Source: Noviherbaspirillum suwonense
GTDB lineage: Bacteria; Pseudomonadota; Gammaproteobacteria; Burkholderiales; Burkholderiaceae_D
NCBI RefSeq assembly: GCF_900182955.1
Contig: NZ_FXUL01000007.1
Location: 62,001-126,000 of the forward strand
Direction of reading: 5' to 3'
Length of the DNA stretch: 64,000 bases
The position numbers were made by a program, and so were the translations under genes. The notes below the pieces were generated by a model. The model made no database searches and was not told the origin of the DNA. It worked only from the letters and a program-made list of their open reading frames with translations. Positions within the stretch are counted from its first letter, which is position 1. Each line of letters begins with the position of its first letter. Positions 52,265 through 61,807 of this stretch are shown here, piece after piece.

Positions 52265-54646
52265 ATGGCAACATCTACAGCAGGAACGAACGCGTTTTTG
52301 ACGGACGGCGGCGATACAGGCGCGTTGATACGTGCGCATGATTGGCTCGATTCCCCCCTTGGCCGGGTAGAATTCTGGCCACAGTCGTTACGTTCGATCG
52401 TCGGTCCCATGCTGGGGTCGAAATTTCCGATGTTTGTCGCCTGGGGGCCGGAGCTGGGTTTCCTTTATAACGATGCCTACGCCGCAATCCTTGGCGCGAA
52501 ACATCCGCTGGCGCTTGGGAAGCGCTTTCAGGATGTCTGGCCTGAAATCTGGGACGATATCTTCCCGATCGTCGCACAGGCCTTGGAAGGCAATCCGACT
52601 TTCCATGAGAACCTGCCCTTGACCGTGTACCGGCGGGGCCGCGGTGAACAGGCCTGGTTCACATTTTCCTATTCGCCAACCCGTGATGAAAGCGGCAACG
52701 TCGCAGGCATGTTCTGTGCCGTCACGGAAACGACTTCACAAATTCTGTCCGAACGCCACCGGATTGCGGAATATGAGCGCATGCGACGCTTGTTCCAGCA
52801 GGCGCCCGGCCTTATTGCCGTTCTGCGGGAACCGAATCACATTTTTGAAATTGCGAATGACGCTTTTCTTCAGTTGGTCGGGCAGCGCGATGTTGTCGGA
52901 AAAACCGTTCGCGAAGCGCTCCCTGAACTGGCGGACCAGGGTTTCTTCGAGTTGCTGGATACGGTTTTTCGGACGGGGCATCCCTTTATCGCCCACGAGA
53001 CCTTAGTCAGGTTGCAGCGTCGGCCGGATGGTCCGCTTGAAGAGCGCTATGTTAGCTTCGTCTATCAACCTACCCTGGATTACCTTGGAAAAATAACGGG
53101 CATTTTTGTCGAGGGCAGCGATGTCACCGAAGCGGTCCGCGCGCATCGGGCGCTTCGCGAGAGCGAGGAGCGATTACGGCAGCTGGCCAATACCATTCCG
53201 CAGCTGGCCTGGATAGCCGATGCGGCCGGCAGTGTGAATTGGTACAACGACCGGTGGTATGAGTACACCGGCACGACCGTCGCGGAGATGCCGGGAAGCG
53301 GGGCAAACGGGCTCTTTTCCGGGGATATGCATTCGGCGGTCGAAGAGAACTGGAAAGCTTCCGTCGCAAATGGGCAGTTGTTTGAGATGTCGTTTCCCTT
53401 ACGTGCAGCAAACGGGGAATGCCGCACCTTTTTTTCCCGGGCCGCGCCATTGCGGGACGGGGACGGCAATATCGTCCAGTGGTTTGGCACCAGCACCGAT
53501 GTGACTCCGCTGGAAAATGCAAAAGACGAGTTGCTGGAAGCGAATCGTCGCAAGGATGAATTCCTTGCCATGCTTGCCCATGAACTGCGCAACCCGCTCG
53601 CGCCGATTGCGACAGCCGCCGAACTGCTCAAGCTGGGCGGCTCCGACCAGGCAAGGCTGCGGAAAACCGGCGAGGTGATTTCCCGCCAGGTCACGCATAT
53701 GACGAAACTGGTCGATGACTTGCTGGATGTTTCCCGGGTAACGCGTGGCCTCGTCACGCTCCGGATGGAGCCGCTTGATATCCATGGCATCCTTCTGGAC
53801 GCCGTTGAACAGACGAACGCGTTCATTGAAACGAAGTGCCATCGTTTTAGCGTACTCGTGCCGGAGGTGCCGTTTTTTGTGAACGGCGACCGCATACGCC
53901 TCATCCAGGTCTTTTCCAACCTCATCAACAATGCAGCAAAGTACACCCCTTCCGGGGGAAGCATCACCTTGCGGGTGACGGGCGGCGAAGCCAGCGTCGA
54001 AGTGACAGTCGAGGACAACGGGGCGGGCGTCGTCCCGTCCCTGCAACCGCATATCTTCGACCTGTTCACCCAGGCGGAAAGGACGCCAGACCGGGCAGAG
54101 GGCGGGTTGGGACTAGGTCTGGCGTTGGTGAAGAGCGTGGTAGGGCTCCATGGCGGCACGGTCGCGATGCAAAGCGACGGCGCAGGACAGGGAAGCGTGT
54201 TTACGGTGAGCCTGCCCCGTGAAAACGGGCCGCATTCCGCACCCGGGCACAAGGGCTTGAAAAACGGATTTGTGCGAGCCGCCAAGCCGCTGCAAGTGCT
54301 TATTGTCGATGACAACCGGGATGCCGGAGATACGCTGTCCTTATTCCTGCAGACACTGGGGCACCAGGTCCTTGTTTCGTACAATCCCTTCGACGCCCTG
54401 GCGCTCGCGCAGCGAAATTCGCCGGCAGTACTGTTCGTGGATATCGGTTTGCCGGACATGGATGGCTTCGAGCTCGCCCGCCGGCTGCGGGCCTTACCGG
54501 AAATGCAACGATCGCTACTCGTAGCCGTCACCGGCTATGGGCAGGCACAAGACAAGGTGCACGCACGAGAAGCGGGATTCGACCACTACCTGGTCAAGCC
54601 CGTCAATCTTGACCAGGTGGTCACATTGCTTGGAACGGTCATTTAA
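52265..54646 (+). CDS. Hybrid histidine kinase with multiple PAS domains
   Basis: 793-aa soluble sensor kinase. ATG 52265 is chosen (AGAGAAG upstream). Three PAS domains run from ~15 to ~420: the first begins DWLDSPLGRVEFWPQSLRSIVG with MFVAWGPELGFLYNDAYAAILG; the second FQQAPGLIAVLREPNHIFEIANDAFLQLVG; the third LANTIPQLAWIADAAGSVNWYNDRWYEYTG with a PAC motif. HisKA has FLAMLAHELRNPLAPIATAAELLKLGG, and HATPase NLINNAAKYTPSGG and GGLGLGLALVKSVVGLHGG. The C-terminal receiver shows LQVLIVDDNRDAGDTLSLFLQTLG and Asp in VLFVDIGLPDMDGFELA. The first PAS resembles bacteriophytochrome-associated ones, so light or redox sensing is possible. No partner gene adjoins. Confidence 0.92.
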   Translation: MATSTAGTNAFLTDGGDTGALIRAHDWLDSPLGRVEFWPQSLRSIVGPMLGSKFPMFVAWGPELGFLYNDAYAAILGAKHPLALGKRFQDVWPEIWDDIFPIVAQALEGNPTFHENLPLTVYRRGRGEQAWFTFSYSPTRDESGNVAGMFCAVTETTSQILSERHRIAEYERMRRLFQQAPGLIAVLREPNHIFEIANDAFLQLVGQRDVVGKTVREALPELADQGFFELLDTVFRTGHPFIAHETLVRLQRRPDGPLEERYVSFVYQPTLDYLGKITGIFVEGSDVTEAVRAHRALRESEERLRQLANTIPQLAWIADAAGSVNWYNDRWYEYTGTTVAEMPGSGANGLFSGDMHSAVEENWKASVANGQLFEMSFPLRAANGECRTFFSRAAPLRDGDGNIVQWFGTSTDVTPLENAKDELLEANRRKDEFLAMLAHELRNPLAPIATAAELLKLGGSDQARLRKTGEVISRQVTHMTKLVDDLLDVSRVTRGLVTLRMEPLDIHGILLDAVEQTNAFIETKCHRFSVLVPEVPFFVNGDRIRLIQVFSNLINNAAKYTPSGGSITLRVTGGEASVEVTVEDNGAGVVPSLQPHIFDLFTQAERTPDRAEGGLGLGLALVKSVVGLHGGTVAMQSDGAGQGSVFTVSLPRENGPHSAPGHKGLKNGFVRAAKPLQVLIVDDNRDAGDTLSLFLQTLGHQVLVSYNPFDALALAQRNSPAVLFVDIGLPDMDGFELARRLRALPEMQRSLLVAVTGYGQAQDKVHAREAGFDHYLVKPVNLDQVVTLLGTVI

Positions 54647-54807
54647 GGGCAAGGCGACGGGCCTTTGACAGCGAGGGATTGCGACCCCTGGCCGCAAGCC
54701 GTGGTCTGTCACTGGCAGCTGGCCCAACACTCACGTCGCAAGTGGGGATGCTCATCGGCATCGCCATGAGAATGCTGCGCGGCTTGAACCGCATGCGACT
54801 TCGCTGG

Positions 54808-55941
54808 CTACTGCAGCGAGCGGCGCGGGAGACTGATGGTGAACGCACACCCGGTGTCCGGGAAGTTGGCCACGCTCAGCATGCCGCCGTCCGCCTCCAC
54901 GCTCCGCCGGGCAATCGACAGCCCGAGTCCCAGGCCCGTCTTGTCCTCGCCGCGCTGGGTAAAAGGCGTGAACATTTGCTCCGGGTCCCCCGGTGGCAGC
55001 CCGCCGCAGTGGTCTTTGACAACGATGACGATACGGTCGCCTTGCGCGTAGGCGTTCAGCGTCACTTCGGTATGGGAATGCGTAAATTTGAAGGCGTTGT
55101 GGAGCAAGTTCGCCAACGCGGCCAGCAACAGGTCACGGTTTCCCTGGATGCCTAATGACGGGTCGACTTCAGTCACCGTGAACGTGCAGCCGCGCGTCTT
55201 CGCGTCCAGCTCCGCAGCATCCCGCGCCTCTGCAATAAAGGGGGCGAGCGGGAACACCTGGTGCGGCTCTTGCGGCGTCCCCTTGATCCGCACTTCATCG
55301 AGCGACCTGTCGATTAACCTGCCCATCGCGACATGGCTGCGCTTCAACACCGATCCCGTTGCACCGGCCATGGTCATGGTCCCCGACTCGATCGCCGTTA
55401 CCGCGAGGGTGGCCGAATTAAGGGAGTTACGCAGTTCGTGCATCAGGAAGCCAAGTCGTTCGTTCAGATCTGCGGACTGCTGCAGAGCGATTGCGGAATC
55501 CCGCTGGAAGCTGAATTCCGTCACGGCATCGGCAATCGCATTATCCAGGCACCGGTTCAAGGTCCGGAACTCGTCTACCGAAAAAGGCGCATCGCGCTCG
55601 AACGCCAGATCGGTAATGGCCTGGCACAGGTCTCCATAGTCGTGCACGACCTGGTCCACCGTGTAGCCGAGGTTTAACAAGTCTGTGCCGTGGGCGGCTG
55701 CACTAACGCCCATTTCGGACAGCGCGGCGCCGTCTCCCCCGGAAGCCCCGGAGATTTTCAGGCCCGCGCCGGCGTCGCCATCCTGTTCTGCTTCCAGCGT
55801 CCGGGTCAGTTGTCCGAGAAACCGCGGGATACCATTCTTCAGCTGCTTTGGAGTCGCGTTCCGCTTGGGCCTTCTGGAGACTTTTTCAATGCACCGGGCA
55901 ATCAACTCGTCGTGATTGTTCGCTAAAAAGTCGTGCATCAT
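54808..55941 (-). CDS. Sensor histidine kinase with RsbRD-like N-terminal domain
   Basis: 377-aa soluble kinase. The N-terminal ~140 residues (HDFLANNHDELIARCIEKVSRRPKRNATPKQLKNGIPRFLGQL; GYTVDQVVHDYGDLCQAITDLA) resemble the RsbRD-type helical globin-like sensor domain found in Burkholderiales kinases. The phospho-acceptor region is FLMHELRNSLNSATLAVTAI, with His in MHELRN, and HATPase boxes are NLLHNAFKFTHSH, HCGGLPPGDPEQMFTPF and TGLGLGLSIARRSVEADGG. GAGGTG lies eight bases before ATG. A divergent paralogue follows 841 bases away. No response regulator is adjacent. Confidence 0.9.
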   Translation of the reverse strand: MMHDFLANNHDELIARCIEKVSRRPKRNATPKQLKNGIPRFLGQLTRTLEAEQDGDAGAGLKISGASGGDGAALSEMGVSAAAHGTDLLNLGYTVDQVVHDYGDLCQAITDLAFERDAPFSVDEFRTLNRCLDNAIADAVTEFSFQRDSAIALQQSADLNERLGFLMHELRNSLNSATLAVTAIESGTMTMAGATGSVLKRSHVAMGRLIDRSLDEVRIKGTPQEPHQVFPLAPFIAEARDAAELDAKTRGCTFTVTEVDPSLGIQGNRDLLLAALANLLHNAFKFTHSHTEVTLNAYAQGDRIVIVVKDHCGGLPPGDPEQMFTPFTQRGEDKTGLGLGLSIARRSVEADGGMLSVANFPDTGCAFTISLPRRSLQ

Positions 55942-56782
55942 GGGAACACCTCATATCATCAAGTCGTAAAAAGTCGAAAAATTGGCTCACCGCTACATGC
56001 TTGACGAGGTATTTTGCTGAACCTACAGGATTGCCATGGTACTCGCATGCGATCCCTTTCCTTAAATCCTTTCAAGATGAAGCGAGGAGCTTTCCATCAT
56101 GAGCGCTTGCTTCGATGATTTTTTTGCATCGCTTCGACCAGGCGGTTGCGAGCCTGATCGCCTCGGCGTTCGCGGATGGTGGGCGTGAAGCAAATGACGT
56201 TGGTCGTGGACTAAGTACGCTCCGGACCCTGCAGCGCAACGGCGGCAGAATGTGCAACCCGCCCGACTTGATACCAATCCGAAGTTAAAGCTGCCGCGTA
56301 TTCAAAGCTCAACAGGCGCTGCGGCACCGATCCTTGGTACAGACAGGCTTGCCCGGTGCGCTGGCGCCCGGCGCCCTACTGATTTCTTTCGCACATATAG
56401 CCTTTCCATCATGCGATTACGCCCGGGCGGTTAAGGCCGAAGCGAATCTTGGCATCCCAAGCGTCACCGGTCGCATCCCATTTCAAACCGGGCGCTGGCC
56501 TCAAAAAAAGCGCGAGCGTTAGACAAAGTAAACGCTATGGTCGCGCGCTATCTTCATTAATCTCATTTTGACCAAAACTTTAAAAGTTGCCTAGAAAAAG
56601 TCTACTTTATTGCGCCGGAAGCGAGGGACAGGCACGGAACGTGAATATGGAAGGAGGGAATCGTCCTAAGTCTCAAAGCCACGCATAATGTGCGAATCCT
56701 TCCGTAATGTTGTACCTCTGTAATTGGCGCTGCGTTGTTTCTCAAGTAGGCGCCTCCAGGTCATTCGACATCGAGGTATGCG
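55942..56782. other. Gap between the two divergent paralogous kinases
   Basis: About 840 bases with no credible protein gene. Frames such as 56072-56257 (-) have no known motif and no ribosome binding site. The right half is AT-rich and must hold the promoter of the second kinase. Nothing else recognised. Confidence 0.45.
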
Positions 56783-57917
56783 ATGCTGCATAACTTTCTT
56801 GCCAATAATCGCCTTGAGCTGATTGCCCGGTGCGCAGAAAAAGGTCGCCAGGCGACCTCAGCGCAATGCGTCGGCTAAACAGTTGCAAACCGGCATTCCC
56901 ATGTTTATCGACCAACTGATACGGACGTTAAAGGCCGAGCAGGAGGGCGAGGCAAAAACGGGATTGCGTATCTCCGGCGCGTCGGGAGGCGACCGCCCGG
57001 ATCTGTCCGAAATCGGGGTGACCGCGAGCGCGCATGGCACCGAACTGCTCAGGCTGGGCTACACGGTCGACCAGGTCGTGCATGATTACGGCGACCTGTG
57101 CCAGGCCATTACCGATCTGGCGGTGGAACGCGATGCCCCGTTTACGATCGACGAGTTCCGGACCTTGAACCGGTGCCTGGACAATGCGATTGCCGATGCG
57201 GTGACGGAGTTCAGCCTGCTGCGCGAGTTGGCGATCCTGGACCAAAAGACAAGCGACGTGAATGCCCATTTGGGCGCACTCATGCACGAACTGGGCAATC
57301 TGCTTCACACGGCAACGCTTGCGATGGGCGCAATGGAGTCGGGACGCATCGGACTTGGCGGCGCAACCGGCGCCATGTTAAAACGCAGCATTCAGACGAT
57401 GAGCAAGCTGGTGCATGGTTCCCTGGAGCAAGTTCGCTCGGAAAGCACTGCGTCAAAAAAGCACGTTTTTGGCTTGGCCGGGTTTATTGCCGAGGCCGGG
57501 GCGGCTGCAGAGCTGGATGCGCAGGCGCGAGGCTGCCGATTGTCGGTGTCCGAAGTAGACCCGCATCTAGCGATTAGCGGTAATCGGGATTTACTTCTTG
57601 GGGCAGTAGCAAATCTGCTGAATAACGCCCTGAAGTTCACCCATGCGCACACGGAAGTACATTTAAGTGCATACGAAAAAGACAATCGCATTTTCATCGA
57701 GATTCGCGACCAGTGCGGCGGGCTGCCCTCAGGGGATGTGGAACGCATGTTCGTACCCTTCACACAGCTTGGCGACAACAAGACCGGGCTGGGATTAGGC
57801 CTGCCAATCGCTAGGCAGGACATTGCCACGGAGGGCGGAATATTAAGCGTGACGAATCTGCCAGGTACCGGCTGCCTGTTCACCATTAGCCTTCCGCGAT
57901 ACACACTGGAGCCTTAG
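56783..57917 (+). pseudogene. Sensor histidine kinase paralogue with +1 frameshift in an A5 run
   Basis: Homologue of the kinase at 54808-55941 over its whole length. It has an intact GAGG ribosome binding site and ATG at 56783; frame 1 reads MLHNFLANNRLELIARCAEK, then runs to a stop at 56876. The match continues in the +1 frame as KVARRPQRNASAKQLQTGIP. Taking one base out of AAAAA at 56838-56842 restores a 377-aa protein, exactly the paralogue's length. Later motifs are intact: MHELGNLLHTATLAM (Arg to Gly after His-Glu-Leu), NLLNNALKFTHAH and TGLGLGLPIARQDIATEGG. A TTG at 56823 could start a product lacking ~15 residues. May be a phase-variable or slippage-corrected gene, or a sequencing error. 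Confidence 0.8.
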
Positions 57918-58765
57918 CCGCAGTCGGGCAGGGTAGTGCGGGCGTGTCGCAAGCGAAAGGCGACGAAATAGGGGCGGCTGATAGAGCGTTAATTTGCTTG
58001 GAGTACGGACGCCAGGTCTTCTGGTTTCACCACCCCTTCAATCGTCGCGAATATTCAAGTCTCTGGGTTGACAGTCTCAGATCGCCTCTTCCCGACAAAA
58101 TTGCAATAATCAATCCAGCGCGGCGCACGACGATGATCCCGGCTCCGGCGATGGTTCGGGATGTTCCACCCCTGCCCCCGTCTCCGTTCAGTCCTTTTTA
58201 TTTTCTTCTTTGCCTTTTTTCTCTTGCGCAAGCGCCGGCTTCGGCGAACGTCGCTGGTTGATGTAGTTCGCCGTCCCTGGAACGACTGGTATATACCTTA
58301 ATTCCTTTTCCCATTTGACCGTACGTCTCAAGGATTGCCTGGCCGCCACCATCTGGGCTTCGATTTCTTGCAAGCGCTTTATTCTTTTGGTGCTCTGAGA
58401 TCGTCTTTATTTTTTAGGCGGTTATTTCCTCTTTTTTCTTTTTATTTTTTATTTCCAGTTGAGCGCGGTGACTTGCTGTGGGGGAAGGTGTGTCTGGGGT
58501 TTATGGTGGTTAAATCTTTGAGGGAGTATTGTCACGTTAGGCCGTTAAGTCACCGTTTTGATGTATTTGATGCCAAGCTGGATAGATTATTGCGTTCTTG
58601 TCTCTTACCTGTTGTTTCCTGTATGCTTTCCCAGTAGTAACACGTGCTTTGCCGGATGCAAAAACAACCTCCCTTCCCTGCTGCGGCGGCGATATATCGA
58701 CGGTCCAGCGCAGAAGAAATAAATGCCAGGCGGCTGCGCCGCCCAGCTTGTAACGGAGTCCTCGG
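57918..58765. other. AT-rich gap upstream of the recombinase gene
   Basis: About 850 bases, unlike the flanks in composition: 58385-58465 is T-rich on the plus strand (long T stretches), so A-rich on the minus. Apart from a possible small minus-strand frame at 58188-58373 no gene is seen. It may be foreign DNA connected with the degenerate recombinase. Confidence 0.45.
58188..58373 (-). CDS. Possible small basic protein, 61 aa
   Basis: Weakly supported frame starting at TTG or at internal ATG (58352). The translation EIEAQMVAARQSLRRTVKWEKELRYIPVVPGTANYINQRR ends in a Lys/Glu tail (EKKGKEENKKD), helical and basic. No convincing ribosome binding site, but the sequence looks more protein-like than the surroundings. 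Could be the tail of a lost gene. Confidence 0.28.
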   Translation of the reverse strand: MQEIEAQMVAARQSLRRTVKWEKELRYIPVVPGTANYINQRRSPKPALAQEKKGKEENKKD

Positions 58766-59803
58766 ATGGATATGAAATCGCTCGGCTTGTATGACAATCC
58801 CGACGGCTGGCGCCGCGAGCCGCTGGAGGCCTTTACCGAATTCGTCCGGTCCGAGGCCTACCTCGATCATGGCCGCCGTCCGCCCGCCACCGACGCCGAC
58901 AGCAACAAGCGCCCGCTGCGCGATTCCACCCGCAAGAACCTCATCCACATGTTCGGCAAGTTCATCAAATGGATCGCGGGCGAGCAGGTCGGCCTGTTCG
59001 CGGTCCAGCCGGACCACATCCTGCGCTTTCTCGACGCGCAGCTGACCGGCCGCGGCAAGGGCGACATCGATATGGTCAGCACGATCCGGGCCCGCCATGT
59101 GCGCCTGCTCGAACGGGTCTACCAGCACCTGGAAGTGTCGCCGAATCCGGCTTCGCAGGCTGCCCACGGCATGTACCGGAACCGGGAGCAGGGGGCTGCC
59201 GGTGTCGACAAGGACACCGTGGCCCTCACGCGCGAGCAGGAGCAGGCCTTCCTGCTTGCCCTGCCGGGCGATCCGGGAGATACGAGCCAGAACTGGAAGC
59301 GGCGGCGCGATCGCGCCATGCTGGCGCTGGCCATCGGCGCCGGCCTGAAGGTGTCCGAGATCCGTGGGCTGTATGTCGAAAACATCGGCTCGCCTGGCGG
59401 GGACGGGTCCATCGTTATCAACGTTAACCCGGCCGCTTCCGATGGCACCAGCCTGCCGCATGACACCGTGCTGCGCCAGTCGTATGTCAGCTACCTGCAG
59501 CCTTGGCTCAAGGAGCGCGCGAGTCTCGACCTGCCCGGCGCGCTGCTTTTCCCCGCCGGCTTGAGGAAGAATGACAAGATCGACCAGGCCACGCTGTACC
59601 GGCAGATCAAGGCCACGTTCGAGCGGGCTGACCTGATGTCGGTCGACCACCAGGGCGGGCGTACCTTGCGCAATACCTTCGCGGTGCGCGAACTGTCACT
59701 CGGGACCGCAGTGGAACAGCTCTATGACCTGATGGGGCATCGGGACGTCAAGACGACGGAAAGCTTTGTCGGACTGGTCCGAAAATATCGCCCGCCGCTT
59801 TGA
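58766..59803 (+). CDS. Tyrosine recombinase-like protein with altered catalytic residues
   Basis: 345-aa protein with the tyrosine-recombinase layout: an N-terminal SAM-like core-binding domain (~15-135; STRKNLIHMFGKFIKWI...VQPDHILRFLDAQL) and a C-terminal catalytic fold (~150-345). The box I motif AGLKVSEIRGL has Lys195 where the catalytic Arg belongs. The H-x-x-R site reads RTLR (Arg299 for His; Arg302 kept). GHRDVKTTESF keeps His325 but has Phe334 in place of the nucleophilic Tyr; the only nearby Tyr is 341. It is therefore probably inactive as a classic recombinase, or uses another residue. GGAG lies well before ATG. No att sites or element boundaries seen. Confidence 0.8.
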   Translation: MDMKSLGLYDNPDGWRREPLEAFTEFVRSEAYLDHGRRPPATDADSNKRPLRDSTRKNLIHMFGKFIKWIAGEQVGLFAVQPDHILRFLDAQLTGRGKGDIDMVSTIRARHVRLLERVYQHLEVSPNPASQAAHGMYRNREQGAAGVDKDTVALTREQEQAFLLALPGDPGDTSQNWKRRRDRAMLALAIGAGLKVSEIRGLYVENIGSPGGDGSIVINVNPAASDGTSLPHDTVLRQSYVSYLQPWLKERASLDLPGALLFPAGLRKNDKIDQATLYRQIKATFERADLMSVDHQGGRTLRNTFAVRELSLGTAVEQLYDLMGHRDVKTTESFVGLVRKYRPPL

Positions 59804-60030
59804 CTTAACCAGCGAGGCACACCCTTGCGAGCCCGCTGCGACTCGCACTCGCTACTCGGGAATGCTCAAAATACAATGCCGGTGGAATAACTCCCCGGTG
59901 AAAACGCCGGTCAATACCCGCCGTCCGCGTGAAATTCGCCGTTTCCCGTCGCCTGGGGGAAACCTTTTGGTGTATAAATCATGGAATTATCGATGGACGC
60001 TAATCGAACATTTAAATATGAACGTGCCAG

Positions 60031-61605
60031 ATGCCATTACGCCACTGGGAAACCGCCGGTAATGCCCCGATCCGGGTAAGGCCGGCAAAAGCCGGAGCGA
60101 TCTATTTTGTCGCTCTGGTGATGCTTTCCTTTCTGATCGCCCAGGGATGGGCGCTGGTCCAGATGCGGGACGTCGAAATCGACAATGCGCGCATTGCCAC
60201 CTTCAATATGACGCGCGCCCTGGCGCAGCAAGCCGACGACACCTTGCGCGCCGCCGACGTGGCGCTGGTCGGCGTGGTCGACAGGCTCAATGCGGAGGGC
60301 ATGGCGCCCTCGCTGCTAGCCCAGATCGAGAGGCTGTTGAAGCAGACCGCGGCAAAGCTGCCTGCCCTCGATGGCGTGAATGTCTACGACGCGCAGGGCC
60401 GCGGATTGATCACGTCGAGGCAGCAGATTACCAGCAGCTTCGATATCGCGGACCGTGAATATTTCCAGTACCACGCGCGAAACAACGACACGCAGGCGCA
60501 TGTCGGCACACCCAACACCAGCCGGGTTTCGGGGGCGCTGATTCTTCCCATTTCAAGACGTATCAATCATGCCGACGGCACCTTTGCCGGCGTGGCCGTC
60601 GCCACGATCGAGATCGCTTATTTTCGGGAATTCCAGGCACGCTTCAAGCTCGAGAACCAGGGCGCGATCATGCTGATGACGGACACCGGCATCATGGTGA
60701 CCCGCCGCCCTTTCGACGCCAGCCTCGTCGGCGCGGATGTGACCAGGGGACCGGTGTTCAAAATGTACCGGTCCACCGGGCCGGAAGGAACCGCCGTGAT
60801 GACCGCGAAGGTCGACGGCATCGAGCGTCTCTACAGTTACCGGCACCTGGACCATTATCCGCTCGTGGTCGCCAGCGCCTTGTCCATGAACGATGTGCTG
60901 GCGGCATGGAGAAAGAACATCGAGAGGACGCTTGCGACGGGCGCCGTGCTGCTGTTCGTCCTGATGGTATTCGGGCTACGGCTTATTGCGTTGATCGGCG
61001 AGCGGGAACGCGCGCAGCAGGCGCTGACCGAGGCACAGCATGCGCTGGAATCGGTGAACCGGGAGCTCGAGCGCCTGTCGTTGCAGGATGGGTTGACCGG
61101 TCTGAGCAACCGGCGCCATTTCGACATGGCGCTGGAAGAGGAATTCAAACGGGCGATGCGGGCGCATACGCCGCTGGCGCTGCTGATGATCGATGTCGAC
61201 TTCTTCAAGCGTTTCAACGACACCTACGGCCATCCGGCCGGCGATGATTGCCTGAAGCAGCTCGGCACCGCCCTGCGGCTCGCGCACAGCCGTCCCGGCG
61301 ACCTGGCGGCCCGATACGGCGGGGAGGAACTCGTGGTGCTGCTCCCGAACACCGATACCGGCGGCGCTGCGGAGCTGGCCGAACGGTTCCGGCAAGCGGT
61401 GCTGGAACAGGCTATCCCGCATGCAGGAAATCCGGCGGGGTTCGTGACTGTGAGCATCGGCGTGGCCTCATGCCGTCCAGGGAGGAACCAGGCCAGCGGC
61501 AACGCACTCATCGAAGCGGCCGACAAGGCGCTGTACCGGGCGAAAGACGGCGGCCGCAACCGGGTGTGCGCCGATTTGCCGAAACTACGTAGCATGGTTG
61601 GATGA
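60031..61605 (+). CDS. Membrane Cache-GGDEF diguanylate cyclase
   Basis: 524-aa inner-membrane signalling enzyme. TM1 lies at ~23-45 (AIYFVALVMLSFLIAQGWAL), a periplasmic double-Cache/PDC1 domain to about 295 (including DIADREYFQYHARNNDTQAHVGTPNTSRVSG, a Cache signature), TM2 ~308-330 (GAVLLFVLMVFGLRLIALI), a short coiled coil, then the GGDEF domain (LQDGLTGLSNRRHFDMALEEEF; MIDVDFFKRFNDTYGHPAGD). The active loop is RYGGEELVVLLP (GGEEL, active type), and RPGD five residues upstream is a complete inhibitory I-site. It makes c-di-GMP in response to a periplasmic ligand. The ribosome binding site is poor, so the start is uncertain. Confidence 0.92.
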   Translation: MPLRHWETAGNAPIRVRPAKAGAIYFVALVMLSFLIAQGWALVQMRDVEIDNARIATFNMTRALAQQADDTLRAADVALVGVVDRLNAEGMAPSLLAQIERLLKQTAAKLPALDGVNVYDAQGRGLITSRQQITSSFDIADREYFQYHARNNDTQAHVGTPNTSRVSGALILPISRRINHADGTFAGVAVATIEIAYFREFQARFKLENQGAIMLMTDTGIMVTRRPFDASLVGADVTRGPVFKMYRSTGPEGTAVMTAKVDGIERLYSYRHLDHYPLVVASALSMNDVLAAWRKNIERTLATGAVLLFVLMVFGLRLIALIGERERAQQALTEAQHALESVNRELERLSLQDGLTGLSNRRHFDMALEEEFKRAMRAHTPLALLMIDVDFFKRFNDTYGHPAGDDCLKQLGTALRLAHSRPGDLAARYGGEELVVLLPNTDTGGAAELAERFRQAVLEQAIPHAGNPAGFVTVSIGVASCRPGRNQASGNALIEAADKALYRAKDGGRNRVCADLPKLRSMVG

Positions 61606-61807
61606 TCAGGCAGACTGGACCTGCCTGAACGGTCCGGCAAGGCGTTGCTTGAAAAGCTACACCCAAGCTCTGGAGACATCCGACAGCGCCGCGCGCTGCG
61701 GTCTTCAGCACCGCACGTCGGCGGCTCGCCGGCAGCATGCAGATGTTGCAATGGGTAGGCGTACCGCTACCGCAGCCGCAGCGCCAGCATGCCGGTCCAC
61801 GCCGACG

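Noticed and set aside
56072-56257. 61-aa minus-strand frame between the paralogous kinases
   Set aside because: No recognised motif, no ribosome binding site, and no sign of codon bias.
56635-56665. GGAAC...CGTC pattern resembling an EcfG-type promoter
   Set aside because: Spacing is 21 bases rather than 16-17, and EcfG control is an alphaproteobacterial trait.
59804-60030. Possible c-di-GMP riboswitch before the GGDEF gene
   Set aside because: None of the GEMM-I or GEMM-II conserved core sequences were found.
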